Positions 40,461-50,083 are shown, numbered from the stretch's first letter. The stretch: 64,000 nucleotides of DNA from Marinobacter sp. NP-4(2019) (GCF_003994855.1 NZ_CP034142.1:62001-126000); one strand, 5' to 3'. Notes: generated by a model not told the origin, from the sequence alone. A program made the numbers and translations.

Positions 40461-41585
40461 ATGCGCGTGCACGCTAAGCGGGCAGGTGCCCTGTTGGGCG
40501 GCCTATTGTTCCCCGCCTGGTCCATGGCGGACTGGACATTGAACATGGCTCCCGGGGTAACCGGCACCAGTAACGAAATTTTCAACCTTCACATGACCAT
40601 CCTCTGGATATGCGTTGTCATCGGCATCGTGGTTTTCGGGGTGATGTTCTGGTCCATCTTCGCTCACCGCAAGTCCCAGGGCCACAGACCGGCCAATTTC
40701 CACGAGAACACGGTGGTGGAAGTTCTCTGGACCATCATTCCATTCGTCATCCTCGTGGTTATGGCCATTCCGGCGACGGCAACCCTGGTGGATATGTATG
40801 ACACCGCCGAGTCGGAAGTGGATATCAAGGTGACAGGTTACCAGTGGCGCTGGAAATACGATTATATCGATGAGGATTTCGGTTTCTTTTCCAATCTGGC
40901 GACCAGCAAGGATGAGATCTACAACCGGTTGGACAAGAATGAAAATTACCTGCTGGACGTGGATAACCCACTGGTGATTCCGGTTGGCAAGAAGGTGCGC
41001 CTGTTGGTAACGGCAAACGATGTCATCCACTCCTGGTGGGTGCCGGCCTTTGGCGTCAAGAAAGACGCCATTCCCGGATTTATCAACGAGACCTGGACCC
41101 GTGTTGATGAGCCGGGGATCTACCGCGGCCAGTGCACGGAGCTGTGCGGTAAGGACCACGGTTTCATGCCGGTCGTGGTCAAGGCCGTACCCGAAGCCGA
41201 ATACAACGAATGGGTCGCTGAGCAGCGGGCTGCTGCCGAGCGTGAGCGCGAGTTGACCGAAAAGGACTGGACCCTGGAAGAGCTGATGGAGCGTGGTGAG
41301 CAAGCGTATGCCAGCGCCTGCGCCGCCTGCCACCAGGCTGACGGCAGCGGGTCACCTCCGGCCTTCCCGGCTCTGCGAGGTAGTCAGATTGTACTTGAAG
41401 ATATGGATGCCCACCTGGACATCGTGGTTAACGGTGTGGCCGGTACCGCCATGCAGGCTTTCGGCGACCAGCTGAGTGAAGTGGACCTGGCTGCGGTGAT
41501 TACCTACGAGCGTAATGCCTGGGGTAATAACACCGGTGAGATGGTTACGCCGAAACAGGTGTTCGAGTACAAAAACCAGGAATGA
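40461..41585 (+). CDS. coxB: Cytochrome c oxidase subunit II with cytochrome c domain
   Basis: 374 aa from ATG 40461, which has GGAG and opens a signal peptide; the longer frame to 40386 is rejected. Two membrane helices (about 40-60 and 80-100) precede the CuA domain with Cys225, Cys229, His233 and Met236 (GQCTELCGKDHGFM). A C-terminal cytochrome c domain carries C287-A-A-C290-H291. It accepts electrons from cytochrome c and passes them to subunit I. First gene of the cox cluster. Confidence 0.97.
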   Translation: MRVHAKRAGALLGGLLFPAWSMADWTLNMAPGVTGTSNEIFNLHMTILWICVVIGIVVFGVMFWSIFAHRKSQGHRPANFHENTVVEVLWTIIPFVILVVMAIPATATLVDMYDTAESEVDIKVTGYQWRWKYDYIDEDFGFFSNLATSKDEIYNRLDKNENYLLDVDNPLVIPVGKKVRLLVTANDVIHSWWVPAFGVKKDAIPGFINETWTRVDEPGIYRGQCTELCGKDHGFMPVVVKAVPEAEYNEWVAEQRAAAERERELTEKDWTLEELMERGEQAYASACAACHQADGSGSPPAFPALRGSQIVLEDMDAHLDIVVNGVAGTAMQAFGDQLSEVDLAAVITYERNAWGNNTGEMVTPKQVFEYKNQE

Positions 41586-41638
41586 TTCGCCAAATGACAT
41601 CACCAGCCAGAATAACAAGGCGTTAACGGGGGTTTTTC

Positions 41639-43225
41639 ATGAGTGCGGTTGCAGATACCCACGCCCAGGATCATCATCACCACGGCCCTGCCAAAGGCTT
41701 CAGCCGGTGGCTGCTGACGACCAACCACAAAGACATCGGGACCATGTACCTGATTTTCAGTTTCACCATGTTCCTGCTTGGTGGAACCATGGCCATGGTG
41801 ATCCGCGCCGAGCTGTTCCAGCCCGGTTTGCAGATTGTCGAGCCAGAATTCTTCAATCAGATGACCACCATGCACGGCCTGATTATGGTGTTCGGTGCGG
41901 TCATGCCAGCCTTTGTGGGACTGGCCAACTGGATGCTGCCGCTGATGATCGGTGCACCCGACATGGCGCTGCCACGGATGAACAACTGGAGCTTCTGGCT
42001 GCTGCCCTGCGCTTTCCTGATCCTGGTCTCCACTCTATTCATGGAAGGCGGCGCGCCCAACTTCGGCTGGACCTTCTACGCACCACTGTCGACGACCTAT
42101 GGGCCGCCCAGTACGACCTTCTTTATCTTCGCGGTCCACATCATGGGGATTTCCTCCATCATGGGCGCGATTAACGTCATTGCCACGATCCTCAACTTGC
42201 GGGCACCGGGCATGACCCTGATGAAGATGCCGCTGTTTGTCTGGACCTGGCTGATCACCGCATTCCTGCTGATCGCCGTAATGCCGGTGTTGGCGGGTGT
42301 GGTCACCATGATGCTGATGGACATCAACTTCGGCACCAGCTTCTTCGATGCTTCTGGCGGTGGTGATCCGGTGCTGTTCCAGCACGTGTTCTGGTTCTTC
42401 GGGCACCCCGAGGTGTACATCATGATCCTGCCGGCGTTCGGGGCGGTCTCCCACATCATTCCGGCCTTTTCCCGCAAACCGTTGTTCGGTTACGCCTCCA
42501 TGGTCTACGCAGTGGGCGCCATCGCACTGCTGTCGTTCGTGGTCTGGGCTCACCACATGTTCACCGTCGGTATTCCTATCGCCGGTCAGTTGTTCTTTAT
42601 GTACGCGACCATGCTGATTGCAGTGCCCACCGGGGTGAAGGTGTTCAACTGGGTGGCCACCATGTTCCGCGGCGCCCTCAGTTTCGAGACCCCGATGTTG
42701 TTTGCCGTGGCCTTCGTCATCCTGTTCACCATTGGTGGCTTCTCCGGCCTGATGTTGGCCATTGCCCCGGCTGACTTCCAGTACCATGACACCTACTTCG
42801 TGGTGGCTCACTTCCACTATGTACTGGTGCCGGGTGCCATCTTTGGTATCTTCGCCTCCGCCTATTTCTGGCTGCCCAAGTGGACCGGCCACATGTACGA
42901 CGAAACCCTGGGCAAGACCCACTTCTGGCTGTCGTTTATTGGTATGAACCTGGCGTTCTTCCCCATGCACTTCCTAGGGCTGGCGGGCATGCCGCGCCGT
43001 ATTCCCGACTATGCTCTGCAGTTTGCCGATTTCAACATGGTGTCCAGCATCGGTGCTTTCATGTTTGGCGCCACGCAGCTGCTGTTTCTCCTGATCGTGG
43101 TGAAGTGTGTGAAGGGGGGCGAGAAGGCTGCGGCCAAGCCCTGGGATGGTGCGGACGGCCTGGAGTGGACTCTGCCGTCGCCACCGCCTTACCACTCCTT
43201 CACGACACCACCGGAAGTGAAGTAG
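41639..43225 (+). CDS. coxA: Cytochrome c oxidase subunit I
   Basis: 528 aa, twelve helices. It contains the haem a, haem a3 and CuB sites. FFGHPEVYIMILPAFG carries the CuB His and the cross-linked Tyr, HHMFTVG the two further CuB His, and HFHYVLV the haem a3/haem a His pair. A K- and D-channel type A1 oxidase is likely. A GGGGG site precedes the ATG. It is followed directly by coxC, without cox11. Confidence 0.98.
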   Translation: MSAVADTHAQDHHHHGPAKGFSRWLLTTNHKDIGTMYLIFSFTMFLLGGTMAMVIRAELFQPGLQIVEPEFFNQMTTMHGLIMVFGAVMPAFVGLANWMLPLMIGAPDMALPRMNNWSFWLLPCAFLILVSTLFMEGGAPNFGWTFYAPLSTTYGPPSTTFFIFAVHIMGISSIMGAINVIATILNLRAPGMTLMKMPLFVWTWLITAFLLIAVMPVLAGVVTMMLMDINFGTSFFDASGGGDPVLFQHVFWFFGHPEVYIMILPAFGAVSHIIPAFSRKPLFGYASMVYAVGAIALLSFVVWAHHMFTVGIPIAGQLFFMYATMLIAVPTGVKVFNWVATMFRGALSFETPMLFAVAFVILFTIGGFSGLMLAIAPADFQYHDTYFVVAHFHYVLVPGAIFGIFASAYFWLPKWTGHMYDETLGKTHFWLSFIGMNLAFFPMHFLGLAGMPRRIPDYALQFADFNMVSSIGAFMFGATQLLFLLIVVKCVKGGEKAAAKPWDGADGLEWTLPSPPPYHSFTTPPEVK

Positions 43226-43296
43226 GGCAGAGCCTGTAGGCAATTATCGGATCAGGACAACAACAATCGATAACGGATAAGCCATCGGAGACTGTC

Positions 43297-44184
43297 ATGG
43301 CGGAAAACCAGACCTATTACGTGCCCGAACAGAGTAAGTGGCCGATCATTGCAACGGTTGGTCTTGGGGTAACCCTGTACGGTGTTGCCGCGATCATGGT
43401 GAATGGCAAACAGGGGGAATCGACCACGTTCTCCTGGATCCTGTTCTTTATCGGTGCCCTGATCATGGCCTACATGCTGTTTGGCTGGTTCGGGAGTGTG
43501 ATCAAAGAAAGCCGGTCCGGCCTGTACAGTCCGCAAATGGACCGCTCTTTCCGTTGGGGGATGAGCTGGTTCATCTTCTCGGAAGTCATGTTCTTCGCCG
43601 CCTTTTTCGGCGCCCTGTTCTACACCCGGGTATTTGCAGTGCCCTGGTTGGGCGGGGAAGGTGACAGGGCCAGCAGTAACATGCTGTGGGAGGGTTTCCA
43701 GGCGACGTGGCCGTTGATCAATAACCCGGATCCCCAGGCCTTTCCCGGTCCCAAGGAAGTGATTGGCCCCTGGGGCCTGCCGCTGATCAACACGATCCTG
43801 CTGGTTACCTCCTCATTCACGGTTACGGTGGCACACCACGCCCTGAAGGAAGGTCATCGACAGAAGATCAAGATCTGGCTTGGTGCCACCATTGGCCTGG
43901 CACTCGTATTCCTGTTCGTTCAGGGTTATGAGTACGCTCACGCCTACGCGGATCTGGACCTCACGCTCCGGTCCGGCATCTATGGCAGTACCTTCTTTAT
44001 GCTCACCGGTTTCCATGGTGCCCACGTCATACTGGGAACGTTGATGTTGAGCATCATGTTCATCCGGATTCAGAAAGGGCATTTCTCGGCCGAACAGCAC
44101 TTCGGGTTTGAAGCAGCCTCCTGGTACTGGCACTTCGTCGATGTGGTCTGGCTGTGCCTGTTTGTCTTCGTGTATGTGATCTGA
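43297..44184 (+). CDS. coxC: Cytochrome c oxidase subunit III
   Basis: 295 aa, seven helices. MSWFIFSEVMFFAAFFGAL and the ending HFVDVVWLCLFVFVYVI are family signatures. It stabilises proton uptake by subunit I. GGAG precedes the ATG. Only 71 bp separate it from coxA, a space that in Pseudomonas holds the cox11/ctaG gene. Confidence 0.97.
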   Translation: MAENQTYYVPEQSKWPIIATVGLGVTLYGVAAIMVNGKQGESTTFSWILFFIGALIMAYMLFGWFGSVIKESRSGLYSPQMDRSFRWGMSWFIFSEVMFFAAFFGALFYTRVFAVPWLGGEGDRASSNMLWEGFQATWPLINNPDPQAFPGPKEVIGPWGLPLINTILLVTSSFTVTVAHHALKEGHRQKIKIWLGATIGLALVFLFVQGYEYAHAYADLDLTLRSGIYGSTFFMLTGFHGAHVILGTLMLSIMFIRIQKGHFSAEQHFGFEAASWYWHFVDVVWLCLFVFVYVI

Positions 44185-44191
44185 GATGGCA

Positions 44192-44395
44192 TCAGGGAGT
44201 CGGGTTCAGCACCAGGCTCCCTTGCCAGAGGGAAATGACAATCACCAGCAGCAGCAACACACTCAGCGCCACTCGCACCGCCAGTGAGTTCACCACCCGG
44301 TTGGTTTTGCCGCCGTCCTTGATCAGAAAAAACAGCCCGCTGAAAAGACTACAGATGACAGCCAGCATAAGTATGACAACGACAACTTTCAGCAT
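44192..44395 (-). CDS. DUF2909 twin transmembrane protein
   Basis: 67 aa, two membrane helices (MLKVVVVILMLAVICSLFSG and VALSVLLLLVIVISLW) with a basic loop between them. It matches the DUF2909 family that is encoded, on the opposite strand, between coxC and surf1 in Pseudomonas (PA0109). Its conservation in this awkward orientation suggests a role in the oxidase, still unknown. Confidence 0.85.
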   Translation of the reverse strand: MLKVVVVILMLAVICSLFSGLFFLIKDGGKTNRVVNSLAVRVALSVLLLLVIVISLWQGSLVLNPTP

Positions 44396-44445
44396 GGGAT
44401 TTCCTGTATCTGATGGTATTTATTCTGAGGTCACTATAGCAGAGC

Positions 44446-45186
44446 ATGCCTGATCCGGGGTCGTTCACTCGTCGTCAGTGGCGGTTTGACTGGCGGATAC
44501 TGCTGTTTGCCGGACTGTTTCTGCCGTTACTGGTCGGCCTGGGTATCTGGCAACTCCAGCGAGCCGAAGAAAAACAGCAGCAGTTGCTGCAGTGGGAGCA
44601 GCAGGCGGAGAGTCTGGACTGGTCCCGGCAGGAGGCTCGCGGGTTGAGTAACGGGCGTCCGGTGACGCTGCTGGGCCGGTACAGTGACCTGACCTGGCTG
44701 CTGGACAACCGGACACGGGAAGGGATTCCCGGATACGAAGTGCTCACAATGTTCTATCCCGATGAAGGACCCGCAGTGGTTGTTAACCGCGGTTGGATTC
44801 AGGCCCCGAGGACCCGTGATCGGCTCCCCGGGGTCGACGCCCCCAGGGGGCTGCTTGAAATCCGCGGGCGTGTGGCGGAGTTTCCCGAGCCTCCGGTCCT
44901 GGCTGATAGCGAAGCGCAGGAGGGCGGCTGGCCAAGGCGCGTCCAGGCCCTGCCCCGCTCGCAGGCTGCGGAGCAGGAGCCGGCGCTGGCGTCAAAGGTG
45001 GTCAGATTGTCCGGCAGTGAACAGCCCGGCGCGTACCGCGCTGACTGGGAACCCGACCGGATGGGGCCGCAGACTCACTACGGATATGCATTACAGTGGT
45101 TTTCACTGGCCATCGCACTGGTTATATTGACGGTGGTAGCGAGTTACCGAAAGACAGGAGCCAATAATGACAACGACAATGGCTAA
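44446..45186 (+). CDS. SURF1 family cytochrome oxidase biogenesis protein
   Basis: 246 aa. Two terminal membrane helices (about 17-36 and 216-233) enclose a periplasmic domain; GIWQLQRAEEK, then NRGWIQAPR and HYGYALQWFSLAIAL are SURF1 marks. It helps to insert haem a into subunit I. It overlaps the next gene by 20 bp. Confidence 0.93.
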   Translation: MPDPGSFTRRQWRFDWRILLFAGLFLPLLVGLGIWQLQRAEEKQQQLLQWEQQAESLDWSRQEARGLSNGRPVTLLGRYSDLTWLLDNRTREGIPGYEVLTMFYPDEGPAVVVNRGWIQAPRTRDRLPGVDAPRGLLEIRGRVAEFPEPPVLADSEAQEGGWPRRVQALPRSQAAEQEPALASKVVRLSGSEQPGAYRADWEPDRMGPQTHYGYALQWFSLAIALVILTVVASYRKTGANNDNDNG

Positions 45187-45814
45187 GCGGGAACCCGATC
45201 AGCAATCCGGAGGCCCCACGCCCGAGCAGGTTCGCCGTGGCCGACGCACAGCTCTGCTGCTGTTCGCCATTGGTTTTGGTCCCATGGTGTTTGCCACCAT
45301 TATGTACTACACCGGTTGGCTCAATCCGGCTGGCCATACCAACAACGGCGAACTGGTGCAGCCCGTATTACCGGTTACTGAACTCCGGCTACAAACCGCT
45401 GACGGCCAACCGCTGGCCAGTCGGTTCGGTCCCGAGAGGGCCGATGCCGAATGGATGATGACGGTGGTGGCTGGCAAGTGCACCGAAGATTGCGAAAATC
45501 TGTTGTACTTGGCCAGACAGGTCAACATTGCCCTTGGCAAGAACGCCGATCGTTTGTCCAGAGCCGCTTTCATCGCTGATGTGCCGTCCGGGCTGGAAGC
45601 ACGCTGGGCCGATGAATACAGCGCCGTGGAGCGGCTACAGCGGCAGGGGGACAAGGCCCCGGCCTGGCCGGCCGGCGTCCAACCGGACCGCGAGCCACGA
45701 ATTCTGCTGGTGGATCCTTTCGGTAACGTGATGATGCATTACGGTAATGAGCATACTGGCAAGGACATGCTCAAGGACCTCAAGCACCTGTTGAAGCTGT
45801 CCCAGATTGGTTAA
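45167..45814 (+). CDS. Membrane-anchored CxxxC protein of the cox cluster
   Basis: 215 aa, the PA0111-type cox-associated protein. One N-terminal helix (about 28-50) anchors a periplasmic domain with Cys105-x-x-x-Cys109 (AGKCTEDCENLLYLARQ), the same CxxxC spacing as SCO proteins, followed by RILLVDPFGNVMMHYGNE near residue 178, which looks like the last strands of a thioredoxin fold. It probably takes part in copper or thiol chemistry for CuA or CuB assembly. Start ATG has AGGAG. Confidence 0.78.
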   Translation: MTTTMAKREPDQQSGGPTPEQVRRGRRTALLLFAIGFGPMVFATIMYYTGWLNPAGHTNNGELVQPVLPVTELRLQTADGQPLASRFGPERADAEWMMTVVAGKCTEDCENLLYLARQVNIALGKNADRLSRAAFIADVPSGLEARWADEYSAVERLQRQGDKAPAWPAGVQPDREPRILLVDPFGNVMMHYGNEHTGKDMLKDLKHLLKLSQIG

Positions 45815-45838
45815 TCGGATGTCCGGAGGACGCTGCCC

Positions 45839-46951
45839 TTGATCCACACCCAGAGCACCCGATCACCGCTCCCCGCATTAAACCGCGCCCGCATCATGGG
45901 GCGCTGGTCACTGTTTGCCGCGCTGTTGGCGGTGGTGGTGATCATGCTGGGCGCCTGGACCCGCCTGGTGGATGCCGGTCTTGGTTGCCCGGACTGGCCC
46001 GGTTGTTATGGTTTCCTGTCAGTACCCCAGAGTAGTGAGAGTATTGCCATTGCCAATGCCCGTTTTCCGGAGACACCGGTGGACGTGGCCAAGGGCTGGC
46101 CGGAGATGATCCACCGCTATGCCGCGGGCACACTGGGCCTGGTGGTGTTCGGGCTGGCGGCCTTTGCCGTTCGCCATCGCCGGGAAGGTCTGCCGGTGAA
46201 GCTGCCTCTGTTTATTGCCGGCTTTATTGTCCTTCAGGGGGCGTTCGGCATGTGGACCGTGACCCTGAAACTGTGGCCCCAGGTGGTCGCCCTGCACTTA
46301 TTGGGGGGCTTCACCACGCTGAGTGCGCTCACCCTGCTGACGCTCCGGTTACGGGCTAGGCACAAGCCGCCGTCCGGCAACCTGTCCATGCCGGAAGTCA
46401 GTCGGTTCCGGCCATGGCTCTACGGTGGGCTGGCCCTGGTGATCCTGCAGATCGCCCTGGGTGCCTGGACCGCGTCTAATTATGCAGCGGTTGCGTGTCC
46501 CGAACTGCCCACCTGTCAGGGTGAGTGGTGGCCAGCCGATATGGATTTCCGGCACGGTTTCGACATTGCCCAGCACGTCGGTCCAAACTATCTGGGTGGC
46601 CAGCTAACTGCGGATGGTCGCGTGGCCATTCACGTTACCCATCGACTGGGAGCGATGATATTGCTGGGGTATTTCGCTGTGCTACTCGCGCTGATGTGGC
46701 GGCGAGTCCGTCAGACCGATATAGCCAGGCACGTCCAACTGGTGGTTATTGTGCTGGCCGCCCAGATTACCCTGGGGATTATCAATGTAGCCTTCCATAT
46801 TCCACTTTCTGTTGCGGTGGCGCATAACGCCATGGGCGCAGGCCTGTTGCTGGCCGTAATCAACCTGCTGTGGCGCCTGCACGAACAACCGCAATCACAC
46901 TCAGTCAGCAGCCAACACACAACAACAATCAACCGAGAGGTGACGGCATGA
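45839..46951 (+). CDS. ctaA: Haem A synthase
   Basis: 370 aa from TTG 45839 (GGAGG nine bases upstream); ATG 45896 is an alternative. Eight helices. It oxidises the C8 methyl of haem O to a formyl group. The paired Cys near the start (GLGCPDWPGCYG) and again later (AVACPELPTCQGEW), and the haem-ligand His (EMIHRYAAG, HVTHRLGA) are present. It overlaps ctaB by 4 bp (ATGA). Confidence 0.95.
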   Translation: MIHTQSTRSPLPALNRARIMGRWSLFAALLAVVVIMLGAWTRLVDAGLGCPDWPGCYGFLSVPQSSESIAIANARFPETPVDVAKGWPEMIHRYAAGTLGLVVFGLAAFAVRHRREGLPVKLPLFIAGFIVLQGAFGMWTVTLKLWPQVVALHLLGGFTTLSALTLLTLRLRARHKPPSGNLSMPEVSRFRPWLYGGLALVILQIALGAWTASNYAAVACPELPTCQGEWWPADMDFRHGFDIAQHVGPNYLGGQLTADGRVAIHVTHRLGAMILLGYFAVLLALMWRRVRQTDIARHVQLVVIVLAAQITLGIINVAFHIPLSVAVAHNAMGAGLLLAVINLLWRLHEQPQSHSVSSQHTTTINREVTA

Positions 46952-47877
46952 GCGAGCATGTGAAAACACTGCCGGCCCGCACTGGGAATCACGCAGAGAC
47001 ACAGGCAGAGGTATCCATTTCCTGGCGGGATTTCCTGGAGCTGACCAAGCCCCGGGTAGTGGCGCTGATGATCCTGACGTCGGTGATTGGCATGTTGCTG
47101 GCGGCCCCCGGTGTCCCGGGCTGGGAAGTATTGGTCTACGGCAACCTCGGCATTGCCCTGCTTGCCGGGGCCGCAGCGGTGGTCAACCATGTGGTAGATC
47201 AGAAGATCGATACGGTGATGGCCCGCACCCGCAAGCGCCCGGTGGCGACAGGCAAGATCAGTCCGGTGGACGCCATGGTCTTCGCGACGCTGCTGGCCAC
47301 AGCCGGCATGGGTATCCTGGTGTGGCAGGTCAACGCTCTGACGGCGTGGCTGACCCTGGCCTCGCTGGTGGGGTATGCCGGTGTCTATACCCTGTTCCTC
47401 AAGCGGGCTACACCCCAGAACATCGTGATTGGCGGCCTCGCAGGTGCCATGCCCCCACTGCTGGGCTGGACTGCCGTCACCGGTCAGGTGGAGGGCCATG
47501 CCCTGCTGCTGGTGCTGATCATCTTCGCCTGGACACCACCGCATTTCTGGGCATTGGCGATCCACCGCAAAGAGGAATACGCCAAGGCCGGTATTCCCAT
47601 GTTGCCGGTGACCCATGGCAACAAGTACACGGAATTGCACATCGTCCTCTACACGTTAATGTTGCTGGCGGTCAGTCTGTTGCCGTTCGTCACCGGAATG
47701 TCCGGTGGTATTTACCTGGTGGGTGCTCTGGCGCTGGGACTGCGTTTCCTGCAGTATTCGGTGCGTTTGCTGAAAGGAGACGATCGCCGCGTTGCCCTCG
47801 CTACCTTCAAATATTCCATCACTTATCTGATGGCCCTGTTTGTGGTATTGCTGGTGGACCACTTCGTATTTTTTTGA
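46948..47877 (+). CDS. ctaB: Protohaem IX farnesyltransferase (haem O synthase)
   Basis: 309 aa from ATG 46948 (GAGAGGTGA site), overlapping the ctaA stop. Nine helices. It attaches farnesyl to protohaem. The UbiA-family Asp motifs are clear: NHVVDQKIDTVMARTRKRPV in the first loop and the later HRKEEYAKAGIPMLPVTHG. Together ctaA and ctaB make haem A for the oxidase. Confidence 0.96.
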   Translation: MSEHVKTLPARTGNHAETQAEVSISWRDFLELTKPRVVALMILTSVIGMLLAAPGVPGWEVLVYGNLGIALLAGAAAVVNHVVDQKIDTVMARTRKRPVATGKISPVDAMVFATLLATAGMGILVWQVNALTAWLTLASLVGYAGVYTLFLKRATPQNIVIGGLAGAMPPLLGWTAVTGQVEGHALLLVLIIFAWTPPHFWALAIHRKEEYAKAGIPMLPVTHGNKYTELHIVLYTLMLLAVSLLPFVTGMSGGIYLVGALALGLRFLQYSVRLLKGDDRRVALATFKYSITYLMALFVVLLVDHFVFF

Positions 47878-47898
47878 CCAGCTGTTTATGGAGACTGA

Positions 47899-48561
47899 AT
47901 GAACCGCTCGATTCGCCTGACCCTCATTATCCTCCTGCTGGTAGTGATATTGATATTCGGTCTTGTGGTCGGGCGACAGCTGTATCTGGCCGGGGACCGG
48001 GCGCCTGCACCCGCCCCCGAACTCGCCGAACTCAACACCTACGTCTACGATCAGGGCCGGCCCCTGCCGGAATTCGAGTTGCTTGATGAGAACGGTGACA
48101 CGGTGACCCGTGAAGACCTGACAGGCCGTTGGACATTCGCCTTCGTGGGCTATACCAGCTGTCCCGACATCTGCCCGGCCGCCATGGCGAACCTGAGGCG
48201 CACTGATAACTTGTTGCCGGATGACCTGCCCCAGCCCGGTTACCTGTTGGTCAGTGCAGATCCCGGGCGCGACACGCCGGAACAGTTGAAGCAGTATCTG
48301 GACTTTTTCGGCAACAATTTTCATGGACTGACGGGTGATCTGGAGACATTGAGGGCGATTGCCAAAAGCCTCAACGCCGTTTTCGTCCACCGGGAAGTCG
48401 ACGGTGAACTGCTGGTTGATCACAGCGGCCACTTTGCCTTGCTGAACCCCGACGGTGAGATGATCGCGGTGATCCAGCCACCCCACAAGCCCGAAGCCCT
48501 CGCTGAAGCGTTCGAACGGATTTACGAATGGGCCAGTGCGAACCGTGCCCGGGCCAACTGA
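47899..48561 (+). CDS. SCO family copper chaperone
   Basis: 220 aa. An N-terminal helix (7-27) anchors a periplasmic thioredoxin-fold domain. Copper ligands Cys88 and Cys92 (YTSCPDICPAAM) and His175 (LVDHSGHFAL) are conserved. It delivers copper to CuA of subunit II. Last gene of the cox assembly set. Confidence 0.95.
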   Translation: MNRSIRLTLIILLLVVILIFGLVVGRQLYLAGDRAPAPAPELAELNTYVYDQGRPLPEFELLDENGDTVTREDLTGRWTFAFVGYTSCPDICPAAMANLRRTDNLLPDDLPQPGYLLVSADPGRDTPEQLKQYLDFFGNNFHGLTGDLETLRAIAKSLNAVFVHREVDGELLVDHSGHFALLNPDGEMIAVIQPPHKPEALAEAFERIYEWASANRARAN

Positions 48562-48634
48562 CACCGCCACAGTCCCTCCTGACATCGTGACATTTGTGGC
48601 TTAAACTGCCCGCCTTTTTTCAGGGGTTTCTGCC

Positions 48635-49828
48635 ATGCCTGTATCTCGCCAGAGCTGCACTTCGCGTCAGGAGTTATTCGCGGTCCTCGCTGCCGGCGCG
48701 GTGGTTCTTCTTGTCGTCCATGGCCTGGGCCGGTTCATCTATACACCCTTGTTACCCTACCTGGTGGCCGATGGTCAGTTTGGCGCCGGAGAAGGCGCTG
48801 CTGTCGCGACCTGGAATTACCTTGGCTACTTGATGGGCGCCATGGTGGCGATCCGCTGGCATCGCATTGACCAGATCCGCACCCTGCTTCCGGTGTCGCT
48901 GGCAATTCATGTTGCCACAACCCTGGTGGTGACCCAGACCGACCAGCTGACGGTTATCTCCGGTGCCCGCTGGCTGAACGGCGTGGCCAACGGCATTGTC
49001 TTCGTGCAGGCACCGGCGCTGATCCTGGAATGGCTGGTGTTGCGCAATCGCGCATCCATGAGCGGACTGGTCTACATCGGGGTCGGTCTGGGCCTGTTGC
49101 TGTCCAGTGGCCTGGTCACCGGGAGTGCCGACTGGCTCGAGGGCGCCGAGCGCTGGTGGCCCGCCGCTCTGATATCCATCCCCCTTGCCTGGTGGGGCGC
49201 GGCACGTCTGATGAAGCTGGACGTACCGATTCGCCAGCAGGAACACAATAACGCTCACGCAGTCGCCACCAGCCCTTTGTTTGACCGTGCCAGCATTCCA
49301 TTGTTTCTATCCTACGCCGGTGCCGGTCTTGGCTACATCCTGCCAATGACCTTCCTTCCGTTACTGGCCAAAGTTGAGTTGTCCGCCGGCCACTGGTTGC
49401 TGAATGGCACCTGGCTGATCGTCGCGCTGGCCACTATCCCCGGGCCCTGGATCTGGAACAGACTGGGCGCCACCTTGGGCGACCTGTCAGCGCTGAAACT
49501 CAACTTCCTGATCCAACTGGTCGGTGTTCTGGCGGCTGTCGTCCTGCCCAGCGAGATCGGCCTGATCCTATGCGCCGCCCTGGTCGGCGGCACCTTCCTT
49601 GGCACCGTACTGCTGACCCAGCGCATCGGCCGCGCCCTCCATCCCCACCAGGGTCCCCGACTTTCCGCGGCCATGGTGGCACTCTATGGCTTCACCCAGA
49701 TGGTCGGCCCCTGGCTGACCAAGCAGTGGCTGGATGGCGGTGGCACCCTGGTCAGTGCGTTTGGTATTGGCGTGGCGGCTCTGGCGTTTGGGCTGGTTTT
49801 TGTGTTTTTTGTGCCTCGGTCGGAGTAG
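48635..49828 (+). CDS. MFS transporter, YbfB/YjiJ family
   Basis: 397 aa, twelve helices. GLGRFIYTPLLPYLVADGQF and NYLGYLMGAM near the N-terminus match the YbfB/YjiJ branch of the major facilitator superfamily; substrate unknown. It starts 73 bp after sco but is probably a separate unit. Long hairpin D follows 31 bp after the stop. Confidence 0.88.
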   Translation: MPVSRQSCTSRQELFAVLAAGAVVLLVVHGLGRFIYTPLLPYLVADGQFGAGEGAAVATWNYLGYLMGAMVAIRWHRIDQIRTLLPVSLAIHVATTLVVTQTDQLTVISGARWLNGVANGIVFVQAPALILEWLVLRNRASMSGLVYIGVGLGLLLSSGLVTGSADWLEGAERWWPAALISIPLAWWGAARLMKLDVPIRQQEHNNAHAVATSPLFDRASIPLFLSYAGAGLGYILPMTFLPLLAKVELSAGHWLLNGTWLIVALATIPGPWIWNRLGATLGDLSALKLNFLIQLVGVLAAVVLPSEIGLILCAALVGGTFLGTVLLTQRIGRALHPHQGPRLSAAMVALYGFTQMVGPWLTKQWLDGGGTLVSAFGIGVAALAFGLVFVFFVPRSE

Positions 49829-49859
49829 GTTTTTTCAGGACTGTTGGTTGTGGGGGATT

Positions 49860-49953
49860 GAGCGGGGTGGAGGGGGTATTTTTCCTTGGAAATGGAACTC
49901 GCTGCGCTCAGACACCCATGTTCCGGCGGAAAAATACCCCCTCCACCCCGCTC
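49860..49953. repeat. Long hairpin D (26-bp perfect arms)
   Basis: Arms 49860-49885 and 49928-49953 are perfectly complementary (GAGCGGGGTGGAGG...). Inside is a second short stem GGAAC / GTTCC (49894, 49920) enclosing the conserved core AACTCGCTGCGCTCAGACA. It lies 31 bp after the MFS stop codon. Confidence 0.92.
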
Positions 49954-50031
49954 TAGCTGACCAAAACGATATCGCTGGTTAAAGACAAAGCAAAAAGATT
50001 GTTCGGGGCACTTTGCTTGCTGGTAGATACC

Positions 50032-50083
50032 GTTGTCGGATTACGCTTCGCTCATTGTGCCGTTCACCGGTAAATCCGACAAC
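50032..50083. repeat. Shorter hairpin G (11-bp arms)
   Basis: GTTGTCGGATT (50032-50042) and AATCCGACAAC (50073-50083) enclose a 30-nt loop beginning ACGCTTCGCTCATTG, related to the GCTNCGCTCA core of the longer hairpins and to GGATTACGCTTCGCTCATCC repeats seen in other gammaproteobacteria. Confidence 0.75.

Noticed and set aside
42035..42970. 311-aa minus-strand frame inside coxA
   Set aside because: His- and Gln-rich shadow of a strongly conserved gene in GC-rich DNA.
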